64,000 nt of DNA from NCBI RefSeq assembly GCF_010548465.1, contig NZ_JAAGMD010000321.1, positions 1 to 64,000 of the forward strand, in the 5' to 3' direction. The position numbers and the translations under genes were made by a program. Below are positions 35,491-45,231 of this stretch, piece after piece. Under the pieces are notes generated by a model. The model was not told where the DNA came from. It did no database searches and saw nothing but the letters and a program-made list of their open reading frames with translations. Source of the DNA: Streptomyces sp. SID14436. GTDB lineage: Bacteria; Actinomycetota; Actinomycetes; Streptomycetales; Streptomycetaceae. Positions within the stretch are counted from its first letter, which is position 1. Each line of letters opens with the position of its first letter.

Positions 35491-36708
35491 ATGCGGACGA
35501 CGTTGCTGCGCAAGGGTGAGAACACGGTGCTGTCGGCGGCTCGGACGGTGCTGCAGGTGTCGGTGCATAGGCTGTCGGCGGATGTGTCCGCGCTGCTGCT
35601 CGGCGCCGACGGCAAGGTCCGTGGTGATCACGACCTGGTCTTCTACAACCACCCTGCCCAGGACGGAGTATCCGTCACGGATACGGCGGTCACCGCTGAC
35701 CTTCCTGGGCTGCCGGCCGACGTGCACCGCGTGATCGTGGTGGTGAGCGCCGATCCACTGCAGCCCGGAGCCGTCTTCACCCGAGCGCCTCGACTGTCGA
35801 TCACCCAGAGCGGAGCGACGTCGGCGTCGTTCACCGCGCCGGACTTCGCAGCGGGGGAGACAGTCGTGGTGCTGGCGGAGCTGTACCGGCGCGGGGACGG
35901 CTGGAAGGTCCGGGCCGTGGGCCAGGGCTATGCCTCCGGCCTTGCCGGCCTGGCCACCGACTACGGGGTCGATATCGACCCCGAGCCCACCGCTGCGCCG
36001 CTGCCTGCGCAGACACGCGCGATGGCGGGGCAGTCCGCCTCGGTCGGTCTGACGAAACTGCAGCGGCAGGCCCCAGGTCTGCTCGCCCCCGCGCGACAGG
36101 CCGGCCAGGCCCTTGCAGACCGGGGACTCACGGGACGGCGGGCCGCTGTCTACCTGATCCTGGATCACGACTGGCACATGGAAGAGCTCTATGAGTCGTT
36201 CGCCGTGCAGGCCTTCGCGGAACGCGTCCTGGCCCTGTCGGTCAACCTCGACGACGACGGCACCGTGCCCGTGATCTTCTCCAGCGGACGAGAGCCGTTC
36301 CTCGAGGAGATCCGCCTGGACAACTACCGCGGCCGCATCGGACAGCTCCACACCCAGGTCGACTGGGGCTGGGGCAACGTCGCCGACGCGATGCGCCGCG
36401 CCATCAGCCACTACCAGGAATCCGGAGCATCGGACCCCGCCTTCATCGTGACCCAAGTCGGCGACGAGCCCTGGGACAAAGCAGAAGTCCGCTCCATGCT
36501 CCAGAACACCGCATCCCTGGGTATTTTCTGGCTCTTCGTCGGCTTCGGCCGCGGCAAGCTCGCCTTCTACAAGAACCTCAACGCCTCGACCTCGGCCACC
36601 TTCACCAATGTCGCCTTCTATGACGCTGGCAAGAACCCTGGATCGGTCCCCGGAGAACGGTTCTACACCGGCCTGGTCGACGCCTTCGCTACCTGGCTGC
36701 GATCGTAA
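35491..36708 (+). CDS. TerF-like protein: TerD domain plus vWA domain
   Basis: 405 residues. The N-terminal ~190 are a TerD-type tellurite/stress-response domain: LLRKGENTVLSAARTVLQVS, then HDLVFYNHPAQDGVSV, with a calcium-site-like acidic pattern. The C-terminal ~200 are a vWA domain (RRAAVYLILDHDWHMEELYE, FIVTQVGDEPWDKAEV and TASLGIFWLFVGFG). The metal-adhesion motif is non-standard (LDHDWHM rather than DxSxS). TerD/vWA proteins occur in phage-resistance and stress clusters; alone the role is unknown. ATG 35491 follows a GGGGGCGGG ribosome site. A near-identical but truncated second copy lies at 51793. The IS1380 element begins 87 bases downstream. Confidence 0.82.
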   Translation: MRTTLLRKGENTVLSAARTVLQVSVHRLSADVSALLLGADGKVRGDHDLVFYNHPAQDGVSVTDTAVTADLPGLPADVHRVIVVVSADPLQPGAVFTRAPRLSITQSGATSASFTAPDFAAGETVVVLAELYRRGDGWKVRAVGQGYASGLAGLATDYGVDIDPEPTAAPLPAQTRAMAGQSASVGLTKLQRQAPGLLAPARQAGQALADRGLTGRRAAVYLILDHDWHMEELYESFAVQAFAERVLALSVNLDDDGTVPVIFSSGREPFLEEIRLDNYRGRIGQLHTQVDWGWGNVADAMRRAISHYQESGASDPAFIVTQVGDEPWDKAEVRSMLQNTASLGIFWLFVGFGRGKLAFYKNLNASTSATFTNVAFYDAGKNPGSVPGERFYTGLVDAFATWLRS

Positions 36709-36795
36709 AAGGACGTGTGTGTTGACCTGCCTGTTCGTCGTCACCCGACGAGGGCGAGGTTGTGCAGGCGGGCGATGCCGAGCATCGCGTACTAG

Positions 36796-38454
36796 CCTCG
36801 AAGTTTCGTGACGGGCCGCCGACGGAGTCGGTGGCCCGTTTTCGTGCCGTGGGCTGAGGTTGTGCAGGCCGGGGGCCCGAGTGTCGTCTCGGGGTGGCGC
36901 CGGGTTCCACTGCTCCGGGTGGTGTGGTGCTGTCGTAGGGACGGGAATCTGCTGGTCATCCGGGGTTCGGCAGGAGTGCGAGTCGGTCGAGGGCGGCGGT
37001 GATGTGGCTGGTGAAGGGCCAGTGGCCAGCCAGGCGGAGGATCCGCCGGCGGCCGGTGGTCACGAGTTGTCCGGCCGCGGAGAACAGGCGGAGTCGCAGG
37101 CGTCGGGGCTCCCAGAGACGGGCCTTGCCGGTCAGGGCGAGCATCGGCATCCAGGCCAGCAGGTCGAGAGCGATCTGCACGATCTCCAGCCAGATCCGGT
37201 TCTGGGCGGTGCGGTGCAGGGGCAGGTTGCGCAGACCGGTGGCCCGGGCGGCCCGGATCCGGTCCTCTGCGCGTGCCCGCAGCCGGTGACGGAGCTCAAG
37301 CTCGGCGATCGGCCGGCCGGTGGTGTTGGTGGCAAAACACGTCAGCCTCATGCCGTCCGCGTCCGTGAGTCTCAACTGTGCCCCGGGGTGAGGTCGTTCC
37401 TTCCGGACGATCAGCCGCATGCCCTTGGGTCAGCCGTCCAGAACATCGCCGGTGAGTTCGGCGACCCAGGCGCCGTCCCGGATCTCGCCGTCCGCCTCGA
37501 CGGCCGGTGTCCAGGCCGAGGGCGGCACCTTCAGGACATGCTGGTGGATCGCGTCGGTGATCACCATGCCGACCGAGTAGGACAGCCACCTCCCACGTTG
37601 GGCAAGCCAGGACACGAAGTCGTGGGTGCCGCCCGCGGAGTCGGTGCGGATCAGGGTCCGACGTCCACGCCGGTACTTCTTCGGCAGCTGGACCAGGGCC
37701 AGTTGGACGGCGGTGATGTGGTCGGAGGCGGTGTTCGAGCCCGCGTTGCCCGGCCTGAGCAGGCCGGCGACCGGCTCACCGGTGCCACCCTGCCCATGGT
37801 CGACGAAGGCCATGAGCGGGTGGTGGCCGAAGGTCCGCTTCCAGGTCGGGGCCGCGTCCTCCTTGTCCGAGTGCGCGACCACCAGCACCCCGTCGAGGTC
37901 CACGGTCACCGACCCGCCCGCATCAGGCGCGTGGCCGTCGGCCAGCTTCCAGACCCGCTCGCGTGCTTCGGCCCGCGCGGAACGAATCGCTGTCAAAGCC
38001 TTCTCGCCGGAGCCGGTGAGGGTGTCGACGAGGCGGGAGACCGTCGGGTCGGAAGCGACCGGCCCGAACACGGCCGGCTCGGCCCGCAACATGCCGACAT
38101 CCGCGAGGCAGTCCCCGCCCAGCGCGACCGCCAACGCGACATCCAGAAGGACCTTCCCGGGATCGTGCACCGCCCGAGCCTTCCGCCACGGCGCCAACGC
38201 CGCAGATATCGCGGTGTCCAAACCGGCCTTGCGGACCGCCTCGACCAGCAGAACGCCCCCGGCCTGCGAGACCACCGCCCGGCCACCACCCTCGACGCGG
38301 ACACGCGGATACGACCCGATACGCTTCTTCACCTGGAGAGTGCTTCTTTCCATGCAGCCAACAGGACCCTCGACAAGTCCCATCGTTGCAGGTCAGGAGC
38401 ACTCTCCGCTTATTTGATCAAGCCTCGGACACCCCACCTCGTGAAAGCGCGAGG
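36796..38454 (-). mobile_element. IS1380-family insertion sequence
   Basis: 1,659-bp element. Ends CCTCGAAGTTTCGTGACGG (left) and, reversed, CCTCGCGCTTTCACGAGG (right) are imperfect inverted repeats. The tetranucleotide CTAG flanks both (36792-36795 and 38455-38458), matching the 4-bp duplication of the family. It carries one minus-strand transposase that is interrupted by a stop codon. It sits in DNA left by another IS: GAGGTTGTGCAGGCGGGCGA before it looks like the end of an IS5-type gene. Confidence 0.82.
36956..38353 (-). pseudogene. IS1380-family transposase with an internal TGA
   Basis: About 465 residues if read through. The N-terminal part includes VKKRIGSYPRVRVEGGGRAV, TVDLDGVLVVAHSDKEDAAP (a catalytic Asp region), IRTDSAGGTHDFVSWLA (second Asp) and WVAELTGDVLDG. 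An in-frame TGA at 37427-37429 follows where the family has Trp in DGWPKGMRLIVRKERPHPG. The same frame then continues with RLIVRKERPHPGAQLRLTD, NRIWLEIVQIALDLLAWMPM and the conserved end. A single TGG-to-TGA change explains it. The start is near 38353 (MERSTLQVKKRIG). Confidence 0.8.
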
Positions 38455-38543
38455 CTAGGGAGCAGGTCCTTTGCCTCTTCTTGCGCTCCGTAGAGCTCGC
38501 CCGTGTCGTAGTCGGATGATCTCGCAACACTCTGGAAGGCGGA

Positions 38544-38576
38544 GAGGACCGCACTGCAGTTGGCAGTGCGGTCCTC
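38544..38576. terminator. Strong terminator for the amidase-lipoprotein operon
   Basis: GAGGACCGCACTGC (38544-38557), loop of five, GCAGTGCGGTCCTC (38563-38576): a perfect 14-bp stem just past the minus-strand lipoprotein stop at 38602. Confidence 0.8.
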
Positions 38577-38601
38577 ATGGGTTGCTCTGGGCGGACGACA
38601 G

Positions 38602-39129
38602 CTAACTCTCGGAGGCGGTCCCGGAGGTACGGGAGCCGGAGCCGCCCGCCTTCGGCGGGGCCCATGTGGGCTTGGCAGTGGCCTCGGCAGGGTCCGGTTC
38701 GTCCAGGGTCAGTCCCCAGGCTCCGTCATCGCCGATGCGGGCCTCGAGTTCTTTTGTCTGGCCGCTCTTGGTGAAGTAGAGGACCACGACCTGCCGCACC
38801 GATCCCTCGTCGTAGAAGTCTGCCGTCACCTCTCCCTTCGCGGCGGCGCTGAAGGCTTTGACCCAATTGCGGGCCGTGGCCTTGGCGTCCTTGTCGTCGA
38901 CGGCGAGCGTGGCCAGCCCGCGGGCGTCGCCGTCCGCGAGCCGCCACACTGCCTTCTGCACGGTTTCGAGACTGCCGGTGGAGGGGTAGCCGACGACCCG
39001 CAGCGGCGGATGATTGCTGTAGTCCGTTTGGTAGCTGAGGGATGCGTCGTCCGACGTGCAGCCTGTCAGGAGTGAGCCGGCGAATGCGGCGGCCAGTGCG
39101 ACGGCGGTGAGTTGTCTACTCCGCGCCAT
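38602..39129 (-). CDS. Lipoprotein, candidate immunity protein for the upstream amidase
   Basis: A 175-residue lipoprotein: signal peptide LTAVALAAAFAGSLLTGC with lipobox LLTGC, then a small alpha/beta domain (ETVQKAVWRLADGDARGLAT, NWVKAFSAAAKGEV, RQVVVLYFTKSGQTKELEAR) and a Pro/Ser-rich tail. The start ATG 39129 directly follows the stop of the large secreted amidase gene (39132), so the two are co-translated. A membrane-anchored partner encoded right behind a secreted cell-wall hydrolase is the usual layout of an effector and its immunity or chaperone protein. That is an inference; the family itself I do not recognise. Confidence 0.65.
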   Translation of the reverse strand: MARSRQLTAVALAAAFAGSLLTGCTSDDASLSYQTDYSNHPPLRVVGYPSTGSLETVQKAVWRLADGDARGLATLAVDDKDAKATARNWVKAFSAAAKGEVTADFYDEGSVRQVVVLYFTKSGQTKELEARIGDDGAWGLTLDEPDPAEATAKPTWAPPKAGGSGSRTSGTASES

Positions 39130-39131
39130 GA

Positions 39132-42100
39132 TCAGGACCTCGCTCTCGGACGGAGGATGGTGATCCGCTCGATGTAGTTCTTCTTGCCGCGGTACCGCGC
39201 GACGGCGGCCGCGAGGCTCGTCCTGTTCGAACTGCCGTGCTGGATCAGCTGGAGTCCGTGCCGCTTGCGTTCGACGATGGCAACGTGGTTGTAACCACGC
39301 TCCTTTTTCCATTTGAAGAGCACGAGATCTCCCGGCTTTGCGGAGTTGGCCTTAACGTGCTTGGCGCCGCGGTAGCGGATCATATGACGGCGGAAGTTCT
39401 CGGTCGCGGCCCACGTATAACTCTTGTTCTTGACCTTGCCGAAGAGGTAATACTGCTGCCACCAGGCACGGTCATGCTTACGCCCACCATGACGGGTCTT
39501 CATCTTGCCGCCGTAGTACAGCGCCTTCGACACGAAGTTGGTGCAGTCCTGGCCGTATTCCCATCGGGTCTTGATATTCCGGGAAGCCCATTTGACCGTC
39601 CCAGAGCCGGACACCTGCGCGGCGGCGCGCTTGACTCGCCATGCCGCCGCATGGGCGGCCGGTGCGGGCCCTTCGAGGGGCAGACCGTCCGCGTCAAGGG
39701 CGATCGGCTCGTCCGGAACCTCACTGATGGGTCCCAGTGTCTCGTCGAAGGTTTCCAATCCGTTGGGGGCCGAAGCTGAGGCTGAGAGCACGGTTTCCGC
39801 CGCCAGGGCATCCGCCTCGACGTGGAGAAGGGGAGCGCCACTGTTGGTACTAAAGGTGAAGCGCTGTTCCCGTCGCCCCTCTTCGATTTCACCCTCGCCG
39901 CCCGAAGCGTCCGAATCAACCGGGTCGGTCACGTTCTCGCTCGTCAGTACTGCCGAGTCCTCAAGGACGGCGCGCAGGAAGACCGCACCGTTGTCGTCGA
40001 CACCCACCAGGACGTCGGACAGCTTCGTCGCCCTTTCCGTATATCGCTGACCGCGATTGGTCAACACGTCTCTCGCCTCGGTGAGGTCCATGGCCTGAGC
40101 GCCGAGCAGGTCTCGGAACGCCGCTCCACGGGAGCTCGCGGCGAGCGCTGCCTCAGAGGTCGGATGCTTGCGGGTAAGAATCGCGTTTCGGGCATCGACG
40201 TACTGCTGCACGATCTGCCGGTAGGAGGCTGCGCCCCCCGGAACCGCCGCTGGCGTAAGTGCCTCTGACGTTGTTCCGGGACCCGTACCGTGGGAGGTAC
40301 GCGCCGTTACCGTCACCCTGTGCTCGGTACCGTTCTTGAGCCCGTCTACAACGATGTGGGCGTCATGGGTGGTAGCTCTGCCGGCTTCGCTGCCGTCGGA
40401 CTTCGTGACGACGACTTCGTACTCCGCGCTGTCTGCTGACGACCCCACGTCCAGCGGCGGGTTCCAGGTCGCCAGGAGCCCTCCGTCACCGGGGGTCACC
40501 CGCACGTCCTGTGGCGCCCCGGGTGCAGCCGGGGGCACGTACGTGATGTCGAGTCGTGGCCTCTTCGCTGAGTCGGTGCTGCGGCTCGAGTGGAAGGTAA
40601 TGCTCGATGCGGTGGAGGTGGCGGGACGGCGTATGGCGATCCCCTCGCCTTCCTGCTCGTCGATCCAGGACTGCACTAGTGGCCCGAGATCCTGGGCGTC
40701 AGCGGGCGCGGATTCGGCAAACGGGGCGTCGTCCAGCACGTCCAGCAGGCCGGCGCCGGTGTGGGGCGTGGCCCAGGGCTCGTGCAACTGGTACAACTCC
40801 ACCGGCCTTTGTGCACAGGCTCCCGCGCCGCAGTCGGACGGACTCAGCACGAGCCGAGCCCGAGTCACCCTGGAGCCTTGCGGGATCCTGGCGAGGTCCG
40901 GCTTGAGCCAGACCGCCCGCTCGCTGTCCGCGGCGCTGCCCACCACCAGCTGCCCGTCCATGACCGCGGGACAGCCGCCGTTCTCACAGTCCTTGGTGCC
41001 GACCGGCACAGTCGCGTCCGTGAGTGAGGAGCCTGTGATTGAGACAGACGTGGTGTCCGGCGCCTTCGGGTCGCCTGCATCGATGACGGTGAACTCCTGC
41101 TCGTACGACCAGGCTGAGCAGCCCCGGTCGGCGCAGGCGCGCATTGACCAAAGATAGTTCTTTCCGGCTTGCAGTGTGGCTTCGGGGACGCGTGCGGCCG
41201 CGCGCTGTCCGCTGTCCACCCAGGTCTCCGGGAGGTGCACTCCGGGGAGGGTCTTCCCTTCGGTGTCACGCAGGACGAACTCGGCACGTACGCGGCCCTG
41301 ATCCGGACTTGAAACAAGCCCTGACAGCAAAGGGGTGAGGGACTGCGTGGCTCCGGTTTCCAGTGCTTGTGGCATGTCCGGCACGCCGCCGGGAGGGCGC
41401 CCGGTGCCGACCGTGAACGTGGCCCAGTCCGACCAGGTGAGGTTGTAGTGCGTGCCGTCATAGGGGCTGGTGCGGAACCGGTAGGTGGCACCGTCTCTGA
41501 GTGTGCCGTCTGGGACGGTGACGGCCGCCGCGTGTCCGGACCCGACGCGGGGAGAGACGAGATAGTCCCCCACCCGCTTACCGGTGGCCGCGTCGACGAT
41601 TTCAAAGGTGCCGGTGACACGGTCGCCGTCTTTGTCGGAGAAGGTGTCGCGCAGCGTCGGCGTCGTGGTGTTGACCTGCCAGGTACCTGAGGCGTCCTGG
41701 GCGAAGGGGGGCCCCGCCTGGCGGTTGTTGCCCGACCGGGGGCGGAAGTTGTAAGTGACCGTCAGCTTGGGCGGGTTGCTGATGGCGTTGGCGGAGTTGA
41801 CCCGCTTCCACTGCCCGACAACGGATTCGTCGACGGCCCTGATGCCCATGCTGGACTGTGGTGCCTTCGAGGAGGCCCACGTCTGCAGGAGTGACGTCAC
41901 ATCGGCACTGATCCAGCCGTCCGCGCCGCACTTCGGGTTGCCCTTGGTCGCGGTGGACGTCGAATGCCGGCTGTGCCATTTCGGCTGGGACGTCCAGCGG
42001 CTTGAGACCGAGGCCTTGTCGGCCGACCAGACTGCCCAGGGTTGTGCCTTGCAGTCGGTATTGCCTGAGTGGAAGTTCCACAGACTCAGCTTGGCGTCGG

Positions 42101-43247
42101 TGACCAGGGCGTCCGCGAGCGGTGCAGTTGTCCAGGTGATGAAGGACCGTGCGGTGCGCGGAGTGCCGTTAGCGTTCTTGGTGCCTGGGTTGCCGAAGTC
42201 CAGCTCAGTGTCCGTGGACCAGTCGCGTGCTTCGCCCTGCTGGACGTAGGTGTCGAAGACCGTACTGAGAACGGACGTCGAAGGATCGACGGTGACTGGG
42301 TACTTCGTCTTCGGATCGGTCAGAAACTCGGCGTCCGGTGTCACCACAAGATCGATCGAGGAGCCCCGCTGCTTCACCCGCATAGCCACTGGTACGCGGC
42401 GCGTGTGCTCGCCGGAGCGTTCGTCGACTGTTGCGTCCCACATTACCGGGGCGGGCATGACCGCCCGTTCCTGACCGGTCTCGCGATCCGTGAACAGCAC
42501 ACTGCCGTCGTGCTGCTGCTCTGCCCGCAGTCCTTCCACGCGCAGCGGAAGGGTGTAACCGTAGTCCTTTGTAGACGGGCGTTGTTTGATCTGAACGTAT
42601 TGCTCGAATCCGGTGCGGGTGGCTTCTACGACGACATCGGCGCCGGGAACAGCATCGGGGTAGGTGGCGCGGTTACCGTCAAGCTGGGGCTGTGGCAGAC
42701 CGCCCTTCCACTGAAGAGTTACCTGATGCTCGCCCTCGCCGAGGGTGACGAGGTCCCGCGCACCTGCCGTGCGAGCGGCACTGAAAGAGGAGGCGGGAGT
42801 TCCGCCCTTGCCCGCAAGGGTGAGTGCAGCTGGGTGCGCCTTGGGCGCCACGGTACCGTCACTGCGTTCGGTGAGGTCGGCGTCGACGCTGATCCAGCTG
42901 CCGTTCCGGTCAAACCGTACAGGGCCGGAAGTCAGTTCGGTCGTCAGTGACCCATCGCGGTTGACCCAGGTGGTTGATGTCTCGGTGCGTTCGGACAGTG
43001 CCTCGACTCGCTTGCCGGAGCGTTTCGCCTCAGCGAGGGCTGAAGGCACATCAGGGGCAGATGACTGCCTGTCCAACCCATCCAGGGCAGATGCTGCCAC
43101 TGTGACGGGCCGAGGCGCGGGCAACGCCGCCCCACTTAGCAGAACCAATGGAAGGGCGAGCAGGGCGGTGGTGCGGATCGCGCGTCTGAACGCGCGCGGA
43201 GTATCCCGTTCCCCCGGAACGGGTGGCGATATGTGCATGTCGTGCAT
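39132..43247 (-). CDS. Secreted DNRLRE / fibronectin III / C-terminal amidase protein
   Basis: 1,371 residues. An Arg-rich N-terminus and a hydrophobic segment (TTALLALPLVLLSGAAL) form a signal peptide. The first half matches the Streptomyces DNRLRE precursor type: [60 protein letters not shown] and a second TBP-like block near residue 800. A fibronectin III domain follows (PGAPQDVRVTPGDGGLLATW). The C-terminal ~150 residues are a putative amidase (Amidase_6/NlpC-like): YGQDCTNFVSKALYYGG with Cys1235 and GYNHVAIVERKRHG with His1321. It lacks Rhs repeats but shares its N-terminal half with the Rhs toxin at 53.1 kb. Probably a cell-wall- or peptide-cleaving secreted effector or autolysin. Confidence 0.82.
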   Translation of the reverse strand: MHDMHISPPVPGERDTPRAFRRAIRTTALLALPLVLLSGAALPAPRPVTVAASALDGLDRQSSAPDVPSALAEAKRSGKRVEALSERTETSTTWVNRDGSLTTELTSGPVRFDRNGSWISVDADLTERSDGTVAPKAHPAALTLAGKGGTPASSFSAARTAGARDLVTLGEGEHQVTLQWKGGLPQPQLDGNRATYPDAVPGADVVVEATRTGFEQYVQIKQRPSTKDYGYTLPLRVEGLRAEQQHDGSVLFTDRETGQERAVMPAPVMWDATVDERSGEHTRRVPVAMRVKQRGSSIDLVVTPDAEFLTDPKTKYPVTVDPSTSVLSTVFDTYVQQGEARDWSTDTELDFGNPGTKNANGTPRTARSFITWTTAPLADALVTDAKLSLWNFHSGNTDCKAQPWAVWSADKASVSSRWTSQPKWHSRHSTSTATKGNPKCGADGWISADVTSLLQTWASSKAPQSSMGIRAVDESVVGQWKRVNSANAISNPPKLTVTYNFRPRSGNNRQAGPPFAQDASGTWQVNTTTPTLRDTFSDKDGDRVTGTFEIVDAATGKRVGDYLVSPRVGSGHAAAVTVPDGTLRDGATYRFRTSPYDGTHYNLTWSDWATFTVGTGRPPGGVPDMPQALETGATQSLTPLLSGLVSSPDQGRVRAEFVLRDTEGKTLPGVHLPETWVDSGQRAAARVPEATLQAGKNYLWSMRACADRGCSAWSYEQEFTVIDAGDPKAPDTTSVSITGSSLTDATVPVGTKDCENGGCPAVMDGQLVVGSAADSERAVWLKPDLARIPQGSRVTRARLVLSPSDCGAGACAQRPVELYQLHEPWATPHTGAGLLDVLDDAPFAESAPADAQDLGPLVQSWIDEQEGEGIAIRRPATSTASSITFHSSRSTDSAKRPRLDITYVPPAAPGAPQDVRVTPGDGGLLATWNPPLDVGSSADSAEYEVVVTKSDGSEAGRATTHDAHIVVDGLKNGTEHRVTVTARTSHGTGPGTTSEALTPAAVPGGAASYRQIVQQYVDARNAILTRKHPTSEAALAASSRGAAFRDLLGAQAMDLTEARDVLTNRGQRYTERATKLSDVLVGVDDNGAVFLRAVLEDSAVLTSENVTDPVDSDASGGEGEIEEGRREQRFTFSTNSGAPLLHVEADALAAETVLSASASAPNGLETFDETLGPISEVPDEPIALDADGLPLEGPAPAAHAAAWRVKRAAAQVSGSGTVKWASRNIKTRWEYGQDCTNFVSKALYYGGKMKTRHGGRKHDRAWWQQYYLFGKVKNKSYTWAATENFRRHMIRYRGAKHVKANSAKPGDLVLFKWKKERGYNHVAIVERKRHGLQLIQHGSSNRTSLAAAVARYRGKKNYIERITILRPRARS

Positions 43248-43959
43248 TCGACCCTTGGTCAGGTGGGTAGAGAGGGATGAAGAAGTTGTAAAGATAACGT
43301 CAGGTTGGTGTGCTCATTTCACTCAATCCATACCTTTTCCGCTTATGGATCACTGAAGGGGTAGGGTCAGCTTTCTCACGGAGGAGTGAGGGAACCTCAG
43401 GCCCAGACGTCCGTCCGCACCTCAACAGCCCCCGACTTGTTCCGCGCGCTGGAAGACAGGCGAACTCCCGCCCTCTTGATCGGGTCAGCCGAGGGGAGGC
43501 TTTGCTCCGCTCTGCTGGAGGCCTGCGTGAGCCGGTAGCTATCCCTGAACTGGAGAGTGCCGGAGCGGACTTCGTAGCGGGAGGACGCCTGACCAGGAGG
43601 CAGATCCGCCTGGGGTTCACTCCGGGGTCTGAAAAGTCAGATCAGCGGCCCAGCACCCGAGCGAGAATTGCTACGCCCTGCCGACTGGCCCCGCATGGTG
43701 CGCAAGGGCTCACATTCCTACCGCGTGCCCGGGTCGCGGAGGCTTCCGCTTGGACGGCTTCTTCGACATTGCCGGCACGCGCTTCGGGAACCCTCCGGAA
43801 ACCCGTGAAGTGCTCGGTCTGTGGCGCCGCAGACCCTGCGTGAACCTTGCCCGGAGCAGACAGACGCTGGGCTGTCGGTCCCCCTCCGTACCCTTGTCAC
43901 TCAACTGCTGGGGCTTACGGGCAGGCTGGGCTTCGGACCATGGAAAGCGGGAGCGCACA
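43248..43959. other. Intergenic, no gene recognised
   Basis: Divergent promoter region of the amidase gene, then about 500 bases without a supportable gene. The minus-strand stretch near 43710-43770 encodes a very basic peptide (SKKPSKRKPPRPG) reminiscent of small Streptomyces proteins, but lacks context. No tRNA could be folded by eye. Confidence 0.4.
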
Positions 43960-45231
43960 GTGCCATCGATCTACCTCTCGTCCGGCAACCCCCGGTGGAC
44001 ACCGAAGACCGAGTCCGACCTCCAGGCCGCGATCACCGGTGGCCTGTTCGAGGAAAGCCACTACCTCGACCTCAAGAAGGCCCCGAACAGCAAGGGCGAC
44101 AACAAGGAACTGGCGCGCGACCTGTCCTCGTTCGCAGTCGACGGCGGCACTTTGATCATCGGCGTGCAGGAGAACAAGGAAAGCCGCACCTTCGAGCTGG
44201 CCCCCCCAGCCGCTGAACGGACTGCCGGAGAAGATCGAGCAGGTCGCCCGGACGATCCCCGACCCGCCGCTGACCATCCTCACCGAGGAAATCAGCGCGG
44301 CGGCCGACGACGGGATCGGCTACCTCGTCGTGCACATCCCAGCCAGCCCCGTCGCACCGCACATGGTCGACAACCGCTACTTCGGTCGCGGCGACAAAGA
44401 CGAAGTACCAGCTGGGCGACGCAGAGGTCGTCGCGCTGCATGCACGGCGGCGCAACACCGAGGCCGACACCCTCGCCCTGCTGCGCAAGGAGATGGACGA
44501 AGACCCGCTGCGCGACGTGGGAGCCCAGTCCCACCTCTTCCTGGTCGCCCAGCCCACAGCCGGACGACAGGACATGTGCCTGTCCATCACCGGCGCTCCG
44601 GACTGGAACATGCGCCTGCACACCCTGATCCGTCGCGTCCAGGACAACCAGCGCCTACGAGCAGCGCTCGAAGGTAGGGGCTTCAGTCCCGACCTGAGCC
44701 AAGCACACCAAGGGGCACCGGCGCGCCAGGGGCATAGCTCTCAGCTCCTCCGGCCTCCGCTCCGACCGCACATATGCCGCAGACAGCGGCTGGCACGACG
44801 AGGATGTGATCGAAGTCCAGCTCTTCGAGGACGGCGGACTGCGCCTGTTCATGACCCGTCTCTCCGGCGGTCTCAAGAGCCATGCCTCGGAGGACGAGAA
44901 GGAACAGGTCCTTTTCGACGCCGGCGCCGTCATCCTCACTCGGCACATGCTGGAACTGACGCGTCTGATCTCCGACGACGTGGGCTACCACGGAAACTGG
45001 GCCGTTGCAGTCGGGGCCAACAGGCTCCGCGGCCGCCGCAGGTTCTCCGAACGGTCACACTGGCCCAGCAACCACAGGTACAGCGCCGACACCTACGAGG
45101 AAAGCACCGGCACCACGCTGGCGGAGCTGCGTGACGCACCGGGCACGGTGACCCGCAGGCTTCTGGGCCCCCTGCTCCGTTCGCTGGACTCCGAAGAGTT
45201 GTTCCCCAAGGCCCTGACCGACGAAGGGTGA
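43960..45231 (+). pseudogene. AlbA_2/Schlafen AAA_4-type DNA-binding protein, three frameshifts
   Basis: About 420 residues if the phase is restored. The N-terminus matches AlbA_2 (Schlafen AAA_4) proteins: SDLQAAITGGLFEESHYLDL, KKAPNSKGDNKELARDLSSF and GGTLIIGVQE. The frame shifts at a run of seven C near 44204 (the correct continuation is PQPLNGLPEKIEQVARTI), again at an AAA run near 44397 (GDKTKYQLGDAEVVALHARR) and a third time near 44680-44730. The C-terminal part 44806-45231 reads DEDVIEVQLFEDGGLRLFMT and TRHMLELTRLISDDVGYHGN. Two of the shifts fit one extra base in a homopolymer, which is as typical of base-calling errors as of decay. Start GTG 43960 with GGGAG upstream. Confidence 0.7.

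Noticed and set aside
35491-36708. Complete tellurite-resistance (ter) operon
   Set aside because: Only a TerD/vWA fusion is present; no terB, terC, terZ or other ter genes nearby.
43481-43700. Possible tRNA or tRNA-derived attachment site
   Set aside because: A GGTTCACTCC-like T-loop string is present, but I could not build an acceptor stem or anticodon arm around it.
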